NCBI RefSeq assembly: GCF_029105185.1
Contig: NZ_JAFMZK010000005.1
Location: 186,001-250,000, forward strand
Length of the DNA: 64,000 nucleotides
Direction of reading: 5' to 3'
Origin: Aliiroseovarius sp. Z3
GTDB taxonomy: Bacteria > Pseudomonadota > Alphaproteobacteria > Rhodobacterales > Rhodobacteraceae
The notes under the pieces were generated by a model. That model was not told the origin of the DNA. It saw only the letters and a program-made list of their open reading frames with translations, and ran no database searches. Shown piece after piece: positions 8,169 to 17,013 of the stretch. Positions within the stretch are counted from its first letter, which is position 1, and each line of letters opens with the position of its first letter. Both the position numbers and the translations under genes were made by a program.

Positions 8169-9481
8169 CCACGCGCAAGGTGCAGATCACCCACCGCCGT
8201 ATCCTGGCGGTCGCGGGGCCAATTGTTCTGTCCAATGTGACGGTGCCCATTCTGGGCATCGTGGATACCGGCGTGATCGGCCAGTTGGGTGAAGCTGCTC
8301 CGATTGGCGCGGTGGGGATCGGGGCCGTGGTGATTTCGACCTTCTATTGGGTGTTTGGTTTCCTGCGCATGGGCACCACGGGTTTGACCGCGCAAGCCTA
8401 TGGGGCGGGGCGCATGGGCGAGGTATCGGCCATGTTGACACGGGCGGTATTGATCGCGGTGACTGCTGGGCTGGCCCTGATCGTGTTGCAAATCCCACTG
8501 TTCTGGGCTGCGTTCAAACTTGCCCCGGCTTCCGCCGAGGTCGAGGACATGGCACGAGATTATCTGGCCATCCGGGTGTGGGGTGCGCCGTTTGTCATCG
8601 CGTTGAACGCCTTTAGCGGCTGGTTGATTGCACTGGAGCGCACACGGTCCATTCTTGTCCTGCAAGTTGCGATGAACGGCATCAACATCGTTCTGGATAT
8701 ATGGTTCGTTTTGGGGCTGGGTTGGGGGATCCAAGGGGTTGCCGTTGCGACTCTGATCGCCGAGGTCGGCGGTGCAGCCTTTGCCTTGTGGCTGTGCCGG
8801 GACGTGTTCGCCAATGCGGCATGGCGTGATCGTGCGCGGATTTTGGATGCCGAAACCCTGAAGCGAATGGCCATTGTGAACAGCGACATTCTGATCCGGT
8901 CGCTGCTGCTGACTGCGATCTTCACGAGCTTTATGTTCTTTGGTGCACGCTTTTCCGATGTGGAACTGGCCGCCAACCAGATATTGCTTCAGTTCCTGAA
9001 CGTAACGGCCTTCGCAATGGATGGGTTTGCCTTCGGTGCAGAGACCTTTGTCGGACAAGCGCTGGGCGCACGAAACCGCGCCGGGCTTCGTCGTGCGGCG
9101 ATCATGTCCAGCCAGTGGGGGGCGGGGATATCCGTGGTCTTGGCATTGGGGTTCTTGGTATTTGGCGGCGTGGCCATCGACCTGATGACGACCGCAGAAG
9201 ATGTGCGTGCGGCAGCGCGGGTGTTTCTGATTTATATGGTCGTTGCCCCGTTGGTCGGTTGGCCGTCCTGGATGCTGGACGGGATATTCATCGGCGCGAC
9301 CCGCACAGCAGACATGCGCAACATGATGGTGGTGTCCGCAGCAATCTATATCATTGCCGTGCTGACACTGATGCCGCTTATCGGCAATCACGGGCTGTGG
9401 CTGGCATTACTGATCTCGTTCATCGCGCGCGGTATCACGCTCGGGCTGCGCTATCCTGCATTGGAACAGACAGCTTCTTAA
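8165..9481 (+). CDS. MATE-family multidrug/cation antiporter
   Basis: 438 residues with about 12 hydrophobic segments in two halves, typical of the DinF/NorM branch: [20 protein letters not shown] at the start, VDTGVIGQLG in helix 1-2, GLTAQAYGAG near 73, and a second-half GFAFGAETFVGQALGARNR near 285. It would export cationic or organic compounds in exchange for H+ or Na+. It is translationally coupled to the two thioesterases. Its TAA overlaps the stop of the convergent arsC-like gene by 4 bases. Confidence 0.9.
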   Translation: MTTRKVQITHRRILAVAGPIVLSNVTVPILGIVDTGVIGQLGEAAPIGAVGIGAVVISTFYWVFGFLRMGTTGLTAQAYGAGRMGEVSAMLTRAVLIAVTAGLALIVLQIPLFWAAFKLAPASAEVEDMARDYLAIRVWGAPFVIALNAFSGWLIALERTRSILVLQVAMNGINIVLDIWFVLGLGWGIQGVAVATLIAEVGGAAFALWLCRDVFANAAWRDRARILDAETLKRMAIVNSDILIRSLLLTAIFTSFMFFGARFSDVELAANQILLQFLNVTAFAMDGFAFGAETFVGQALGARNRAGLRRAAIMSSQWGAGISVVLALGFLVFGGVAIDLMTTAEDVRAAARVFLIYMVVAPLVGWPSWMLDGIFIGATRTADMRNMMVVSAAIYIIAVLTLMPLIGNHGLWLALLISFIARGITLGLRYPALEQTAS

Positions 9482-9819
9482 AGGATCTCGATCACGCTTT
9501 CCGGTGGTCGACCGATCCGCGCCTTGCCGTCTTTGATCACGATGGGGCGTTCGATCAGGATCGGGTGCGCCACCATGGCTGCGATCAGGGCATCGTCAGG
9601 GCTGTCCTTGGCCAACCCAAGTTCTTTGAACAGCTTGTCGCCCGTCCGCATGATCGCAATGGGAGTGACATCGAGGGCAGCCAGAACCGACCGAAGCGTG
9701 GCAGCGTTGGGAGCATCCTCCAGATATCGGCGCACGGTGATTTTTTCGCCGCGCTCTTCAAGGATTGCCAGTGTCTGTCGCGATTTCGAACAGCGCGGGT
9801 TGTGCCAGATCTCGGTCAT
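9478..9819 (-). CDS. arsC: ArsC-family (glutaredoxin-type) arsenate reductase
   Basis: 113 residues. The catalytic Cys10 lies in [13 protein letters not shown], matching the NPxCxxSR pattern of glutaredoxin-linked ArsC. The closing [10 protein letters not shown] carries the conserved C-terminal tail of the family. It would reduce arsenate to arsenite, though ArsC/YfgD-like paralogues outside ars operons often have no proven arsenic role, and no arsR or arsB is nearby. It starts 4 bases into the end of pyrD on the same strand (pyrD begins upstream). Confidence 0.82.
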   Translation of the reverse strand: MTEIWHNPRCSKSRQTLAILEERGEKITVRRYLEDAPNAATLRSVLAALDVTPIAIMRTGDKLFKELGLAKDSPDDALIAAMVAHPILIERPIVIKDGKARIGRPPESVIEIL

Positions 9820-10880
9820 AGCCAGTCCTCTCGTCCGGTTCCGACGGCATCCGCGACATGAGCGAACCCGTCTCGCTCCAATAGCGCGTCCAGCCCCAAT
9901 GCAATCTCTTCCACAAGGCTCAGCCCCTTGTAAGCAAGCGCAGAATAAAGCTGCACGATCGACGCACCCGCGCGAATTTTCTGATACGCATCTTCCGCCG
10001 AGGCAATACCGCCGACCCCGATCAGCGGCATCGTGCCGTCAGTTAACTTCGACAAGCGGGCCAAAACGCGCGTGGACTTTTCAAACAGCGGGGGGCCGGA
10101 CAGGCCTCCGGCTTCGGATTTATATCGGCTTTTCAGACCCTCGCGGGACAGGGTGGTGTTGGTGGCGATGATGGCATCGACCTCCACTTCATTTGCGACA
10201 GCCGCCACTTCGGTCAGTTCTGCATCGGTCAGGTCCGGCGCGATTTTCAGAAAGACCGGCGTGTATTTGTCTTGCCCTTCGCGCGCAGCAAGCACGCCGG
10301 ACAACAGGCCCCGCAATGCGTCAGCCCCTTGGAGGTCACGCAGCTTTTCGGTGTTGGGCGAGCTGACATTTACCGTGGCGAAATCGACGAAGGGGCTACA
10401 GGTTTCAAACACGCGGACGTAATCGGCGGCGCGGTCGTCACTGTCCTTGTTGGCCCCAAGGTTCAGTCCTACCGGTACAGAGCGACGACGTGACCGACGG
10501 GTCAGACGGGCAGCCGCGGCCTCCATCCCTTCGTTGTTGAAGCCAAAGCGGTTGATCACGGCCTGATCCTCGGTCAGACGAAACAGGCGCGGCTTTGGGT
10601 TGCCGGGTTGCGGTCGGGGGGTGACAGCGCCCACTTCGACAAAGCCAAAGCCCGCTTGGGTCAGGGCGTCAACAACCGTCGCGTTCTTGTCATAACCTGC
10701 GGCCAGCCCGATGGGGTTCGTCATCTCCAGCCCGCAAAACGTGGTTTTCAGCCGGTCTGTTGTCACGATGCCCGGCATCGGCACGACACCGGCCTTCATC
10801 GCCATCAGGGCCAGCGAATGCGAGCGTTCCGGGTCAATCTGATGCAGCACTTTAAGCGCGATTTTCTCGATCAGGTTCAT
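9816..10880 (-). CDS. pyrD: quinone-dependent dihydroorotate dehydrogenase (class 2)
   Basis: Fourth step of pyrimidine synthesis: dihydroorotate to orotate with electrons to quinone at the inner membrane. 354 residues. An amphipathic N-terminal segment ([21 protein letters not shown]), [13 protein letters not shown] near 60, [10 protein letters not shown] near 107, VNVSSPNT near 170 and [11 protein letters not shown] near 290 are class 2 hallmarks. ATG 10880 overlaps the stop of the DUF952 gene as ATGA, which fixes the start; the longer ORF to 10937 reads through that gene. Confidence 0.95.
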   Translation of the reverse strand: MNLIEKIALKVLHQIDPERSHSLALMAMKAGVVPMPGIVTTDRLKTTFCGLEMTNPIGLAAGYDKNATVVDALTQAGFGFVEVGAVTPRPQPGNPKPRLFRLTEDQAVINRFGFNNEGMEAAAARLTRRSRRRSVPVGLNLGANKDSDDRAADYVRVFETCSPFVDFATVNVSSPNTEKLRDLQGADALRGLLSGVLAAREGQDKYTPVFLKIAPDLTDAELTEVAAVANEVEVDAIIATNTTLSREGLKSRYKSEAGGLSGPPLFEKSTRVLARLSKLTDGTMPLIGVGGIASAEDAYQKIRAGASIVQLYSALAYKGLSLVEEIALGLDALLERDGFAHVADAVGTGREDWL

Positions 10881-11215
10881 GCAAGACACTCGGGAAATTC
10901 GTGCCCGTCGCGCCCCAGTGGCAATGCGCGATGCCACAGTGCTTCGGACAGCATGAGTTCACGATAAAGGTGGGGAAACAGGGCGCCGCCGCGCGAAGGC
11001 TCCCACTTCAATGCGGTGCCCAGGGCACCGGAATCGAAGGCGACCAGCACCAAACCGTCTTCGCCCGCGAAGTGCTTTGTTGCGGTTTCGGCAACCTGAG
11101 CCGCGGTTGAAAAGTGTATGAAGCCATCCTGCAGGTCGACGGGCGCCCCCATCGTTTTGCCTGCCGCCTTGAACGCCTGCCATTCTGCGGCGCGGAAAAG
11201 TTTGTAAATCTGCAT
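10877..11215 (-). CDS. DUF952 family protein
   Basis: 112 residues, [20 protein letters not shown] at the start and [20 protein letters not shown] near 32, the conserved part of DUF952 (COG3502). Function is unknown; the fold is related to ADP-ribosyltransferase-like proteins by repute, not checked here. ATG 11224 is an alternative start adding MRG. It is coupled to pyrD by an ATGA overlap. Confidence 0.8.
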   Translation of the reverse strand: MQIYKLFRAAEWQAFKAAGKTMGAPVDLQDGFIHFSTAAQVAETATKHFAGEDGLVLVAFDSGALGTALKWEPSRGGALFPHLYRELMLSEALWHRALPLGRDGHEFPECLA

Positions 11216-11394
11216 GCCCCTCATGTGACGCGCAGGGTGCACTTCGTCAAGTCATGTTAAGTTTTCAAGGCCGCGGTTCGCATCTGGCCCGACATCTTAC
11301 TGTTACGTCAATGGGACATTCCGGCGGTGATCTTTGACAAGTCAGGCCGACTCGCGTCAACTTGTTTGCAAGATAAAACAACAGGGGGTTCCCA

Positions 11395-12972
11395 ATGATT
11401 ACGCGTTTCATGACAACCGTCGCGGCATTGGCCGTGACAGCGGGTACGGCAGCGGCGGATTATACGTTGACCGTGCTTCACACCAATGACTTTCACGCCC
11501 GGTTCGAACCGATCAGCAAATATGATAGCGGCTGCTCGACCGAAGATAACGCCGAGGGCAAGTGTTTTGGTGGATCAGCCCGTTTGGTCAGCGCCATCGC
11601 CGAGGCACGTGCACGCACGAACAATTCTATCCTTGTGGATGGCGGCGACCAGTTCCAGGGCACGCTGTTCTATACCTATTACAAGGGCAAGCTGGCCGCC
11701 GAAATGATGAACAAGATGGGTTATGATGCCATGACCGTGGGCAACCACGAGTTTGACGACGGCCCAGAAGTGCTGCGCGGCTTCATGGACGCGGTGGATT
11801 TCCCCGTCCTGATGTCGAACGCAGACGTGTCCGGAGAAGAGCTTCTGGCTGACAAGCTGGCAAAATCCACCGTCATCGAGCGTGGCGGCGAAAAGCTGGG
11901 TCTGATTGGCCTTACTCCGCAAAACACCGATGAACTGGCATCGCCCGGTCCGAACATTATCTTCACCGATCCCGTCGACGCGGTTCAGGGCGAAGTGGAC
12001 AAGCTGACGGCAGAAGGCGTGAACAAGATCATCGTTCTGAGCCACTCGGGATATCGTATCGACCAACTGGTCGCCGAGAAAACCACGGGTGTGGACATTA
12101 TCGTGGGCGGACATACGAATACGCTCTTGTCGAACACGAACGAGCGCGCGGAAGGCCCTTATCCCACCATGGTTGGAAGCACGGCAATCGTGTCTGCTTA
12201 TGCCTACGGGAAGTTCCTGGGCGAGCTGAATGTCACATTCGACGACGACGGTAATATCACCGAAGCCACGGGCGAACCGATCATCATGGACGCAGCCGTG
12301 GTCGAGGATGAGGCAACCGTCGCCCGCATCACCGAAGCAGCCGCACCGTTGGAGGAGATCCGCAACAAGGTTGTCGCGACAACCAGCGAAGCGATCGAAG
12401 GGTCGCGTGACGTTTGCCGTCACATGGAATGCGCAATGGGGAATCTTGTTGCTGACGCCATGCTGGATCGGGTGAAAGACCAGGGCATTCAGATCGCGCT
12501 GGCCAATTCCGGGGGGCTTCGGGCCTCGATTGACGCGGGTGATGTGACCCAGGGTGAAGTTTTGACAGTGCTGCCTTTCCAGAACACGCTGTCCACGTTC
12601 TTCGTATCCGGCGCGACCTTGAAAGATGCGCTGGAAAACGGGATGGGCCAGTTTGATGACCCCGAGAATGACGGTCGTTTCCCGCAAGTTGCCGGGATGA
12701 AATATGTCGTCGAAACAGGCAATTCCACAGGCGAACGCGTGGTGGAGGTGATGGTCGATATGAACGGCACGTGGGAGGCTTTGGACCCCGAGAAGATGTA
12801 TGGCGTTGTGTCCAACAACTATGTCCGTAACGGCGGTGACGGGTACAGAATGTTCCGTGACGCCGAAAACGCCTATGACTTTGGGCCGGACCTTGCGGAT
12901 GTGACGGCCGAGTTCCTGGCCGCGAATGCGCCCTATCAGCCTTATACAGATGGCCGCATCACTTTGAAGTAA
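11395..12972 (+). CDS. periplasmic bifunctional metallophosphatase/5'-nucleotidase (UshA-like)
   Basis: 525 residues. A signal peptide (about 1-21, ending TAAA|DYTL) is followed by a calcineurin-like metal site: LHTNDFHARFEP near 27, DGGDQFQG near 82, VGNHEFDDG near 117, LSHSGYRID and VGGHTNTLL near 238. The C-terminal 5'-nucleotidase domain begins near residue 320 and holds NSGGLRASI. It hydrolyses extracellular nucleotides for phosphate and nucleoside uptake. AGGGGGT precedes ATG 11395. A terminator follows at once. Confidence 0.93.
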   Translation: MITRFMTTVAALAVTAGTAAADYTLTVLHTNDFHARFEPISKYDSGCSTEDNAEGKCFGGSARLVSAIAEARARTNNSILVDGGDQFQGTLFYTYYKGKLAAEMMNKMGYDAMTVGNHEFDDGPEVLRGFMDAVDFPVLMSNADVSGEELLADKLAKSTVIERGGEKLGLIGLTPQNTDELASPGPNIIFTDPVDAVQGEVDKLTAEGVNKIIVLSHSGYRIDQLVAEKTTGVDIIVGGHTNTLLSNTNERAEGPYPTMVGSTAIVSAYAYGKFLGELNVTFDDDGNITEATGEPIIMDAAVVEDEATVARITEAAAPLEEIRNKVVATTSEAIEGSRDVCRHMECAMGNLVADAMLDRVKDQGIQIALANSGGLRASIDAGDVTQGEVLTVLPFQNTLSTFFVSGATLKDALENGMGQFDDPENDGRFPQVAGMKYVVETGNSTGERVVEVMVDMNGTWEALDPEKMYGVVSNNYVRNGGDGYRMFRDAENAYDFGPDLADVTAEFLAANAPYQPYTDGRITLK

Positions 12973-12989
12973 AACGATAGCCATTCTGG

Positions 12990-13021
12990 AACCCCCGCTG
13001 GATATCCCGGCGGGGGTTTTG
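12990..13021 (+). terminator. rho-independent terminator after the 5'-nucleotidase gene
   Basis: ACCCCCGC (12991-12998) pairs perfectly with GCGGGGGT (13010-13017), loop of 11, followed by TTTT. Confidence 0.85.
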
Positions 13022-13060
13022 TGTTCTTGATCGGATCAGATGGTTGGCTATGCTGTTTGC

Positions 13061-13366
13061 ATGGACCACCCATTGTTCGATCTGATTGACCAAAGAATTC
13101 GCGACGCTCAGGCGTCGGGCGAGTTTGACAATCTTGCGGGTGCCGGGAAGCCCTTGCCGAATGTCGATGATCCTGAAAACGAGTTGATCAATCGTCTGAT
13201 CCAGGACAGCAACGCCGTGCCGGAGTTTGTCAGCCTGTCACGCGAATTGCGTCGGCTGCGCGACGAGCTGGCTGCAACCGGTGATCGCGCACGTCGGCTT
13301 GATATCATGAAAAACATGTCAATGATGGAAGTGCGGATTAACATGGCACGAAAGGCGCATCGCTAG
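13061..13366 (+). CDS. DUF1992 / DnaJ-homologue subfamily C member 28-type protein
   Basis: 101 residues. MDHPLFDLIDQRIRDAQASG then FDNLAGAGKPLP is the characteristic DUF1992 opening, followed by a helical region LSRELRRLRDELAATGDRARR. Function is unknown. ATG 13061 is favoured because it starts exactly at the conserved DHPLFD; ATG 13040 would add MVGYAVC. No good Shine-Dalgarno is seen for either. Confidence 0.8.
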   Translation: MDHPLFDLIDQRIRDAQASGEFDNLAGAGKPLPNVDDPENELINRLIQDSNAVPEFVSLSRELRRLRDELAATGDRARRLDIMKNMSMMEVRINMARKAHR

Positions 13367-13395
13367 CGGCGAATATCCAGGCTGCCGACAACACA

Positions 13396-13953
13396 TCATG
13401 CGCGCCCTTGCACCCATCGACCTGTCGCCGTCGCAATGCGTTCCCCGAAGCGGCGGGCGGTTTCAAGATCGTCCGCAGGCAAATCGTCATCCTGCCCCAG
13501 TAGCTCGGTGACCATCAGCCCCAACCAGCTTCCGTCGCGATTGGCACCGGGGCGGTCAGGCTTCACAGGAGCTCCAATTTCGGACTGACCGACCCAGATC
13601 ATGCCCATCTGTGCTGCGAATATGGACAGCCTTTGCAACGTGGCCAGCTTGTCGCCCGAGGGGTGGATGGCCGTCGTAAAGCCAGCGGCGATCTTGTCCA
13701 CCCATCTACCGTTCTCCCAACGCGTGTCGACCTCCTCAAGAAACATACTGAACCGGGCGGCAGCGGACCCCATATAGGTCGGCGCCCCGAAAATGATGGC
13801 GTCAGCCGCGTCCAGCGCTTGCCAATCGGCATCGGTCATAGCCGCGACATCAATCAAATAAGCTGTGGGTCCGGCACCTTGTGCAATGGCCTGCGCGATG
13901 CGCCTTGTATGCCCAAAGCCAGAGAAGAAGGGGATGCAGATTGCTGGGTTCAT
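13396..13953 (-). CDS. flavodoxin-family NAD(P)H:FMN/quinone reductase-like protein
   Basis: 185 residues with a flavodoxin-like fold: an FMN phosphate loop FSGFGHTRRIAQAIAQG near residue 9, IIFGAPTYMGSAAARFSMF near 60 and FTTAIHPSGDKLATLQ near 95. It resembles WrbA/NQO-type reductases. Residues 1-3 could be MMN from the adjacent ATG at 13956. It is divergent from the malonyl-CoA synthetase gene. Confidence 0.8.
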   Translation of the reverse strand: MNPAICIPFFSGFGHTRRIAQAIAQGAGPTAYLIDVAAMTDADWQALDAADAIIFGAPTYMGSAAARFSMFLEEVDTRWENGRWVDKIAAGFTTAIHPSGDKLATLQRLSIFAAQMGMIWVGQSEIGAPVKPDRPGANRDGSWLGLMVTELLGQDDDLPADDLETARRFGERIATATGRWVQGRA

Positions 13954-14083
13954 CATGCTGCCAACATGGGGCAATCATACGGATTGTCAATTTGACAGAT
14001 GTGACACCTGATGGTCGGAGAAGCGGGGCGATTGACCCGACAGATGTGCACGGCTAATTCATGCGCAGTTTCAGGAGGATCGA

Positions 14084-15610
14084 ATGTACGACCGGAACCA
14101 CCTTGCCCATGCCATTTCTTGCGCGTCGGACGGGCGTCACGCGGCGACATTCCTGACGGATGCACGAAATGGCCGAGTGATCACATATGGTGACTTTTGG
14201 GCCAATGCCGAACGGATGGCCGCAGCGTTGGTGGCGTTGGGTGTCCGGCCTGGGGATCGGGTGGCAGTGCAGGCCCCGAAAGAACCGGCCATGCTGGAAC
14301 TTTATGTCGGCACGGTGCTTGCAGGCGGTGTGTTTCTGCCCCTGAATACGGCTTACACACCGGATGAAGTAGCGTATTTCCTGGGCGATGCCGCGCCGCA
14401 CGTCTTCGTCTGCGATCCCACGACGCAGAAGGCTTTGGAGACGGTGGCAAGAAACGCGCGCGTGGTGCAGGTCTTGACCTTGGGCATGGATGAAGCGGGC
14501 ACTCTGGTGTCGGCACGTGATGAGCAGGCACCGGGCTTCCAGGCGGTGGCGCGTGACGCGCAGGACTTGGCGGCGATCCTTTACACATCGGGCACGACTG
14601 GTCGGTCGAAAGGGGCGATGTTGACGCATCGGGCGCTGGCATCAAACAGCGAGACATTGCGCGATTACTGGCGGTTTACCGAGCAGGACGTGCTGATCCA
14701 CGCACTGCCGATCTTTCACACCCATGGCCTGTTCGTCGCCACCAACGTGACGCTGATGGCCGGAGGCGCAGCGATCTTCATGCCGGGTTTCGATGCCGGT
14801 GCGGTGATCGAGGCGATGCCAAACGCAACTGCGCTGATGGGGGTGCCAACCTTTTACACAAGGCTGCTGAAAGACGACCGATTGGCCAACGCGTCGCGCA
14901 ATATGCGCCTGTTCATCTCGGGCTCGGCCCCGCTGTTGGCGGACACGCATGCGAAATGGCGCACGGTCACCGGGCACGCGATCCTGGAGCGATACGGGAT
15001 GACGGAAACCAATATGAACACATCAAACCCCTACGAGGGTGATCGGCGCGCAGGGACGGTTGGCCTTCCGCTTCCCGGCGTCGAGGTGAAGGTGTGCGAT
15101 CCGAAAACGGGGGAAGAGCTGCCAACCGGCGAGATTGGTGTGCTGGAAGTCCGGGGCGACAACGTGTTCGCGGGGTATTGGCAGATGCCCGAGAAAACGG
15201 CCGAAGAACTGCGCGCGAATGGTTGGTTTATCACCGGCGACCTCGCCACGATTGACGCAGAAGGGTATGTGACGATCGTGGGGCGTGGCAAGGATCTGAT
15301 CATCACAGGCGGTTTCAACGTCTACCCGAAAGAGGTGGAAGGCGTGATCGACGATTTGCCCGGTGTCGTGGAAAGCGCCGTGATCGGGGTGCCGCATGAC
15401 GATTTCGGAGAAGCCGTGGTGGCGGTTGTTGTTTTGGAGTCTGAAACTGTGTTGGACGAGGCGGGCATTCTAGCAGGGATCTCGAAGCGTCTTGCAAAGT
15501 TCAAACAGCCTAAGCGCGTCTTGGTGGTCGAAGCGTTGCCGCGTAACACCATGGGCAAGGTGCAGAAAAACATTATGCGTGCAGATTATGCTGCGCTGTT
15601 TCAGGGGTAG
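14084..15610 (+). CDS. matB: malonyl-CoA synthetase / AMP-forming acyl-CoA ligase
   Basis: 508 residues, ANL superfamily. The P-loop motif LYTSGTTGRSKGAMLTH lies near 166, RYGMTETNMNTSNPY near 304, GYWQMPEKT and GWFITGDLATID near 375-388, and the C-terminal lysine region PRNTMGKVQKN near 487. The RYGMTETxMNTSNPY stretch and overall length fit MatB, which makes malonyl-CoA from malonate, CoA and ATP; a different carboxylic acid cannot be excluded. CAGGAGG precedes ATG 14084. Confidence 0.85.
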   Translation: MYDRNHLAHAISCASDGRHAATFLTDARNGRVITYGDFWANAERMAAALVALGVRPGDRVAVQAPKEPAMLELYVGTVLAGGVFLPLNTAYTPDEVAYFLGDAAPHVFVCDPTTQKALETVARNARVVQVLTLGMDEAGTLVSARDEQAPGFQAVARDAQDLAAILYTSGTTGRSKGAMLTHRALASNSETLRDYWRFTEQDVLIHALPIFHTHGLFVATNVTLMAGGAAIFMPGFDAGAVIEAMPNATALMGVPTFYTRLLKDDRLANASRNMRLFISGSAPLLADTHAKWRTVTGHAILERYGMTETNMNTSNPYEGDRRAGTVGLPLPGVEVKVCDPKTGEELPTGEIGVLEVRGDNVFAGYWQMPEKTAEELRANGWFITGDLATIDAEGYVTIVGRGKDLIITGGFNVYPKEVEGVIDDLPGVVESAVIGVPHDDFGEAVVAVVVLESETVLDEAGILAGISKRLAKFKQPKRVLVVEALPRNTMGKVQKNIMRADYAALFQG

Positions 15611-15672
15611 GGGCGTTGCCCCAGAGCCAAATCGTGGATTTGGCTCTTCCCCAGGATATTTAAAGCCAGAAG
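15610..15672. repeat. intergenic hairpin repeat after matB; likely bidirectional terminator
   Basis: GGGGCGTTGCCCC (15610-15622), then AGAGCCAAATC (15623-15633) pairing perfectly with GATTTGGCTCT (15637-15647) around a 3-base loop, then CCCAGGATATTT and GCCAGAAGAA. The same modules in reversed order occur at 54943-55010, and part of them at 3475. Confidence 0.75.
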
Positions 15673-15684
15673 AAACCCTGACGG

Positions 15685-17010
15685 TCAGGCGGTCGGTGGG
15701 CCGTCTTTCCACCGATAGCCGAGGATCGCGGGGTAGAGATAGCTGCGCCTGAGCCCCGGTAGCGGGAAGCGCGGCAAGGTGCGTGTGTGGATGGGCAACG
15801 CAGAGGAGCGCCCCATCGCCATGTCAGCCAGCCGCACGCCCACCCATGTGCCCATGGCGACCCCGTTGCCGTGATAGTTCATGCCAGCCCATGCGTTTTC
15901 CCAAGCTCCGATGGGGCCGGCATAGGGAAGCAAGTCACGCGACAGGCTGATAAGGCCGGACCAGAAGTACGGGGTTTCGATCTTGGCCCATGCTGGAAAC
16001 AGGGCTGCGAGGTCTCGGCGCATACGCGCCCGCATCTCGGTCTGGCCCTGTGCGCTTGCCCGAACGTTACCGCGCGCGCCAAACAGGAACCGGCGGTCGG
16101 GCAGCAGGCGGAAATAGTGCAACAGGTTTCGACTGTCATAGGCCATCAGGTCGGTGGTCCAGCCCTGTGCCGAGATTTCACTGTCTGACAGCGGGCGGGT
16201 GACCAGTATGTTGGATTGCAGCGGCAGATAACGACCAGTGAGCCAGTCGGGTAGGCCGTCGGTGCCATATCCGTTGGTGGCGAGGATCAGTTTTCTGGCT
16301 ATCAGGCGTCCGTTTGGTGTGTCCAGCCTGTACCTGCCATTCGTTTGGGTGATCGACAGGGCAGGGCTGTGCGCATGAATACGCGCGCCTGCATGTGCGG
16401 CGGCGGTTGCAAGGCCCGTCACGAATTTACCGGGGTTAAGGGCGAAGCCCAACGGCACGTGAAGTCCACCATAGAAGGTGCCGGACAGGCCATGGTTTGC
16501 AAGCTCTTGCTGCGGGATCAACGTGGCGTCAATTCCGCAGCCCGCCCAGTGGTCCCGCTCGGCCCGCAAGGTGGGCAGCACGTTGGCGCGATGGGCAAGT
16601 TGTACCTCGCCGTTCGAATGGGTGTCGGCGTCGATATCATTGGTCGCAAGCAGGTCTTTCACAAGGTCGATTGCACCGCGTTGGGCTGTGAAATAGGCTT
16701 GGGCGGCATCCGGGCCGAACCGCTTGCGGATTGCACCCGGACCCATTTTGTCGCCACCGATACAGCAAAACCCACCGTTGCGACCAGAGGCGCCCCAGCC
16801 GGGCACGTGTGCTTCCAGCAGGGTGGCGTCAACACCAGACTTGGCCAGATGCAGGGCTGCCGACAAGCCGGTGTAACCGCCGCCGATGATGGCGACGTCC
16901 GTTGTCGTTTCGCCATCTAACGCGGGCCAGTTCTGATCGGGCAGCGGCCAGATGCATTCCGCCCGAGCCGCATCAGAATAGGCATAGCCTTCATAGATGC
17001 GGCGGGGCAT
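15685..17010 (-). CDS. puuB: FAD-dependent oxidoreductase, gamma-glutamylputrescine oxidase-like
   Basis: 441 residues, DAO/PuuB family. The dinucleotide-binding site DVAIIGGGYTGLSAALHLAK starts near residue 37, then GWGASGRNGGFC near 73. The C-terminal half holds RRFLFGARG and WAGMNYHGNGVAMGTW (flavin site). It would oxidise gamma-glutamylputrescine to the aldehyde with O2, the step after PuuA, whose gene ends 3 bases upstream. A second PuuB-like enzyme is at 24738. No PuuC or PuuD is in the window. Confidence 0.85.
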   Translation of the reverse strand: MPRRIYEGYAYSDAARAECIWPLPDQNWPALDGETTTDVAIIGGGYTGLSAALHLAKSGVDATLLEAHVPGWGASGRNGGFCCIGGDKMGPGAIRKRFGPDAAQAYFTAQRGAIDLVKDLLATNDIDADTHSNGEVQLAHRANVLPTLRAERDHWAGCGIDATLIPQQELANHGLSGTFYGGLHVPLGFALNPGKFVTGLATAAAHAGARIHAHSPALSITQTNGRYRLDTPNGRLIARKLILATNGYGTDGLPDWLTGRYLPLQSNILVTRPLSDSEISAQGWTTDLMAYDSRNLLHYFRLLPDRRFLFGARGNVRASAQGQTEMRARMRRDLAALFPAWAKIETPYFWSGLISLSRDLLPYAGPIGAWENAWAGMNYHGNGVAMGTWVGVRLADMAMGRSSALPIHTRTLPRFPLPGLRRSYLYPAILGYRWKDGPPTA

Positions 17011-17013
17011 GGG

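Noticed and set aside
8126-9391. 421-residue minus-strand open frame
   Set aside because: Antisense of the MATE gene; the composition (many His, Gln, Pro) is not protein-like.
10901-11183. Short frames on both strands overlapping DUF952
   Set aside because: The DUF952 frame carries conserved sequence and is coupled to pyrD; the others are shadows.
11575-12984. 469-residue minus-strand open frame
   Set aside because: Antisense of the 5'-nucleotidase, which has full motifs and a signal peptide on the plus strand.
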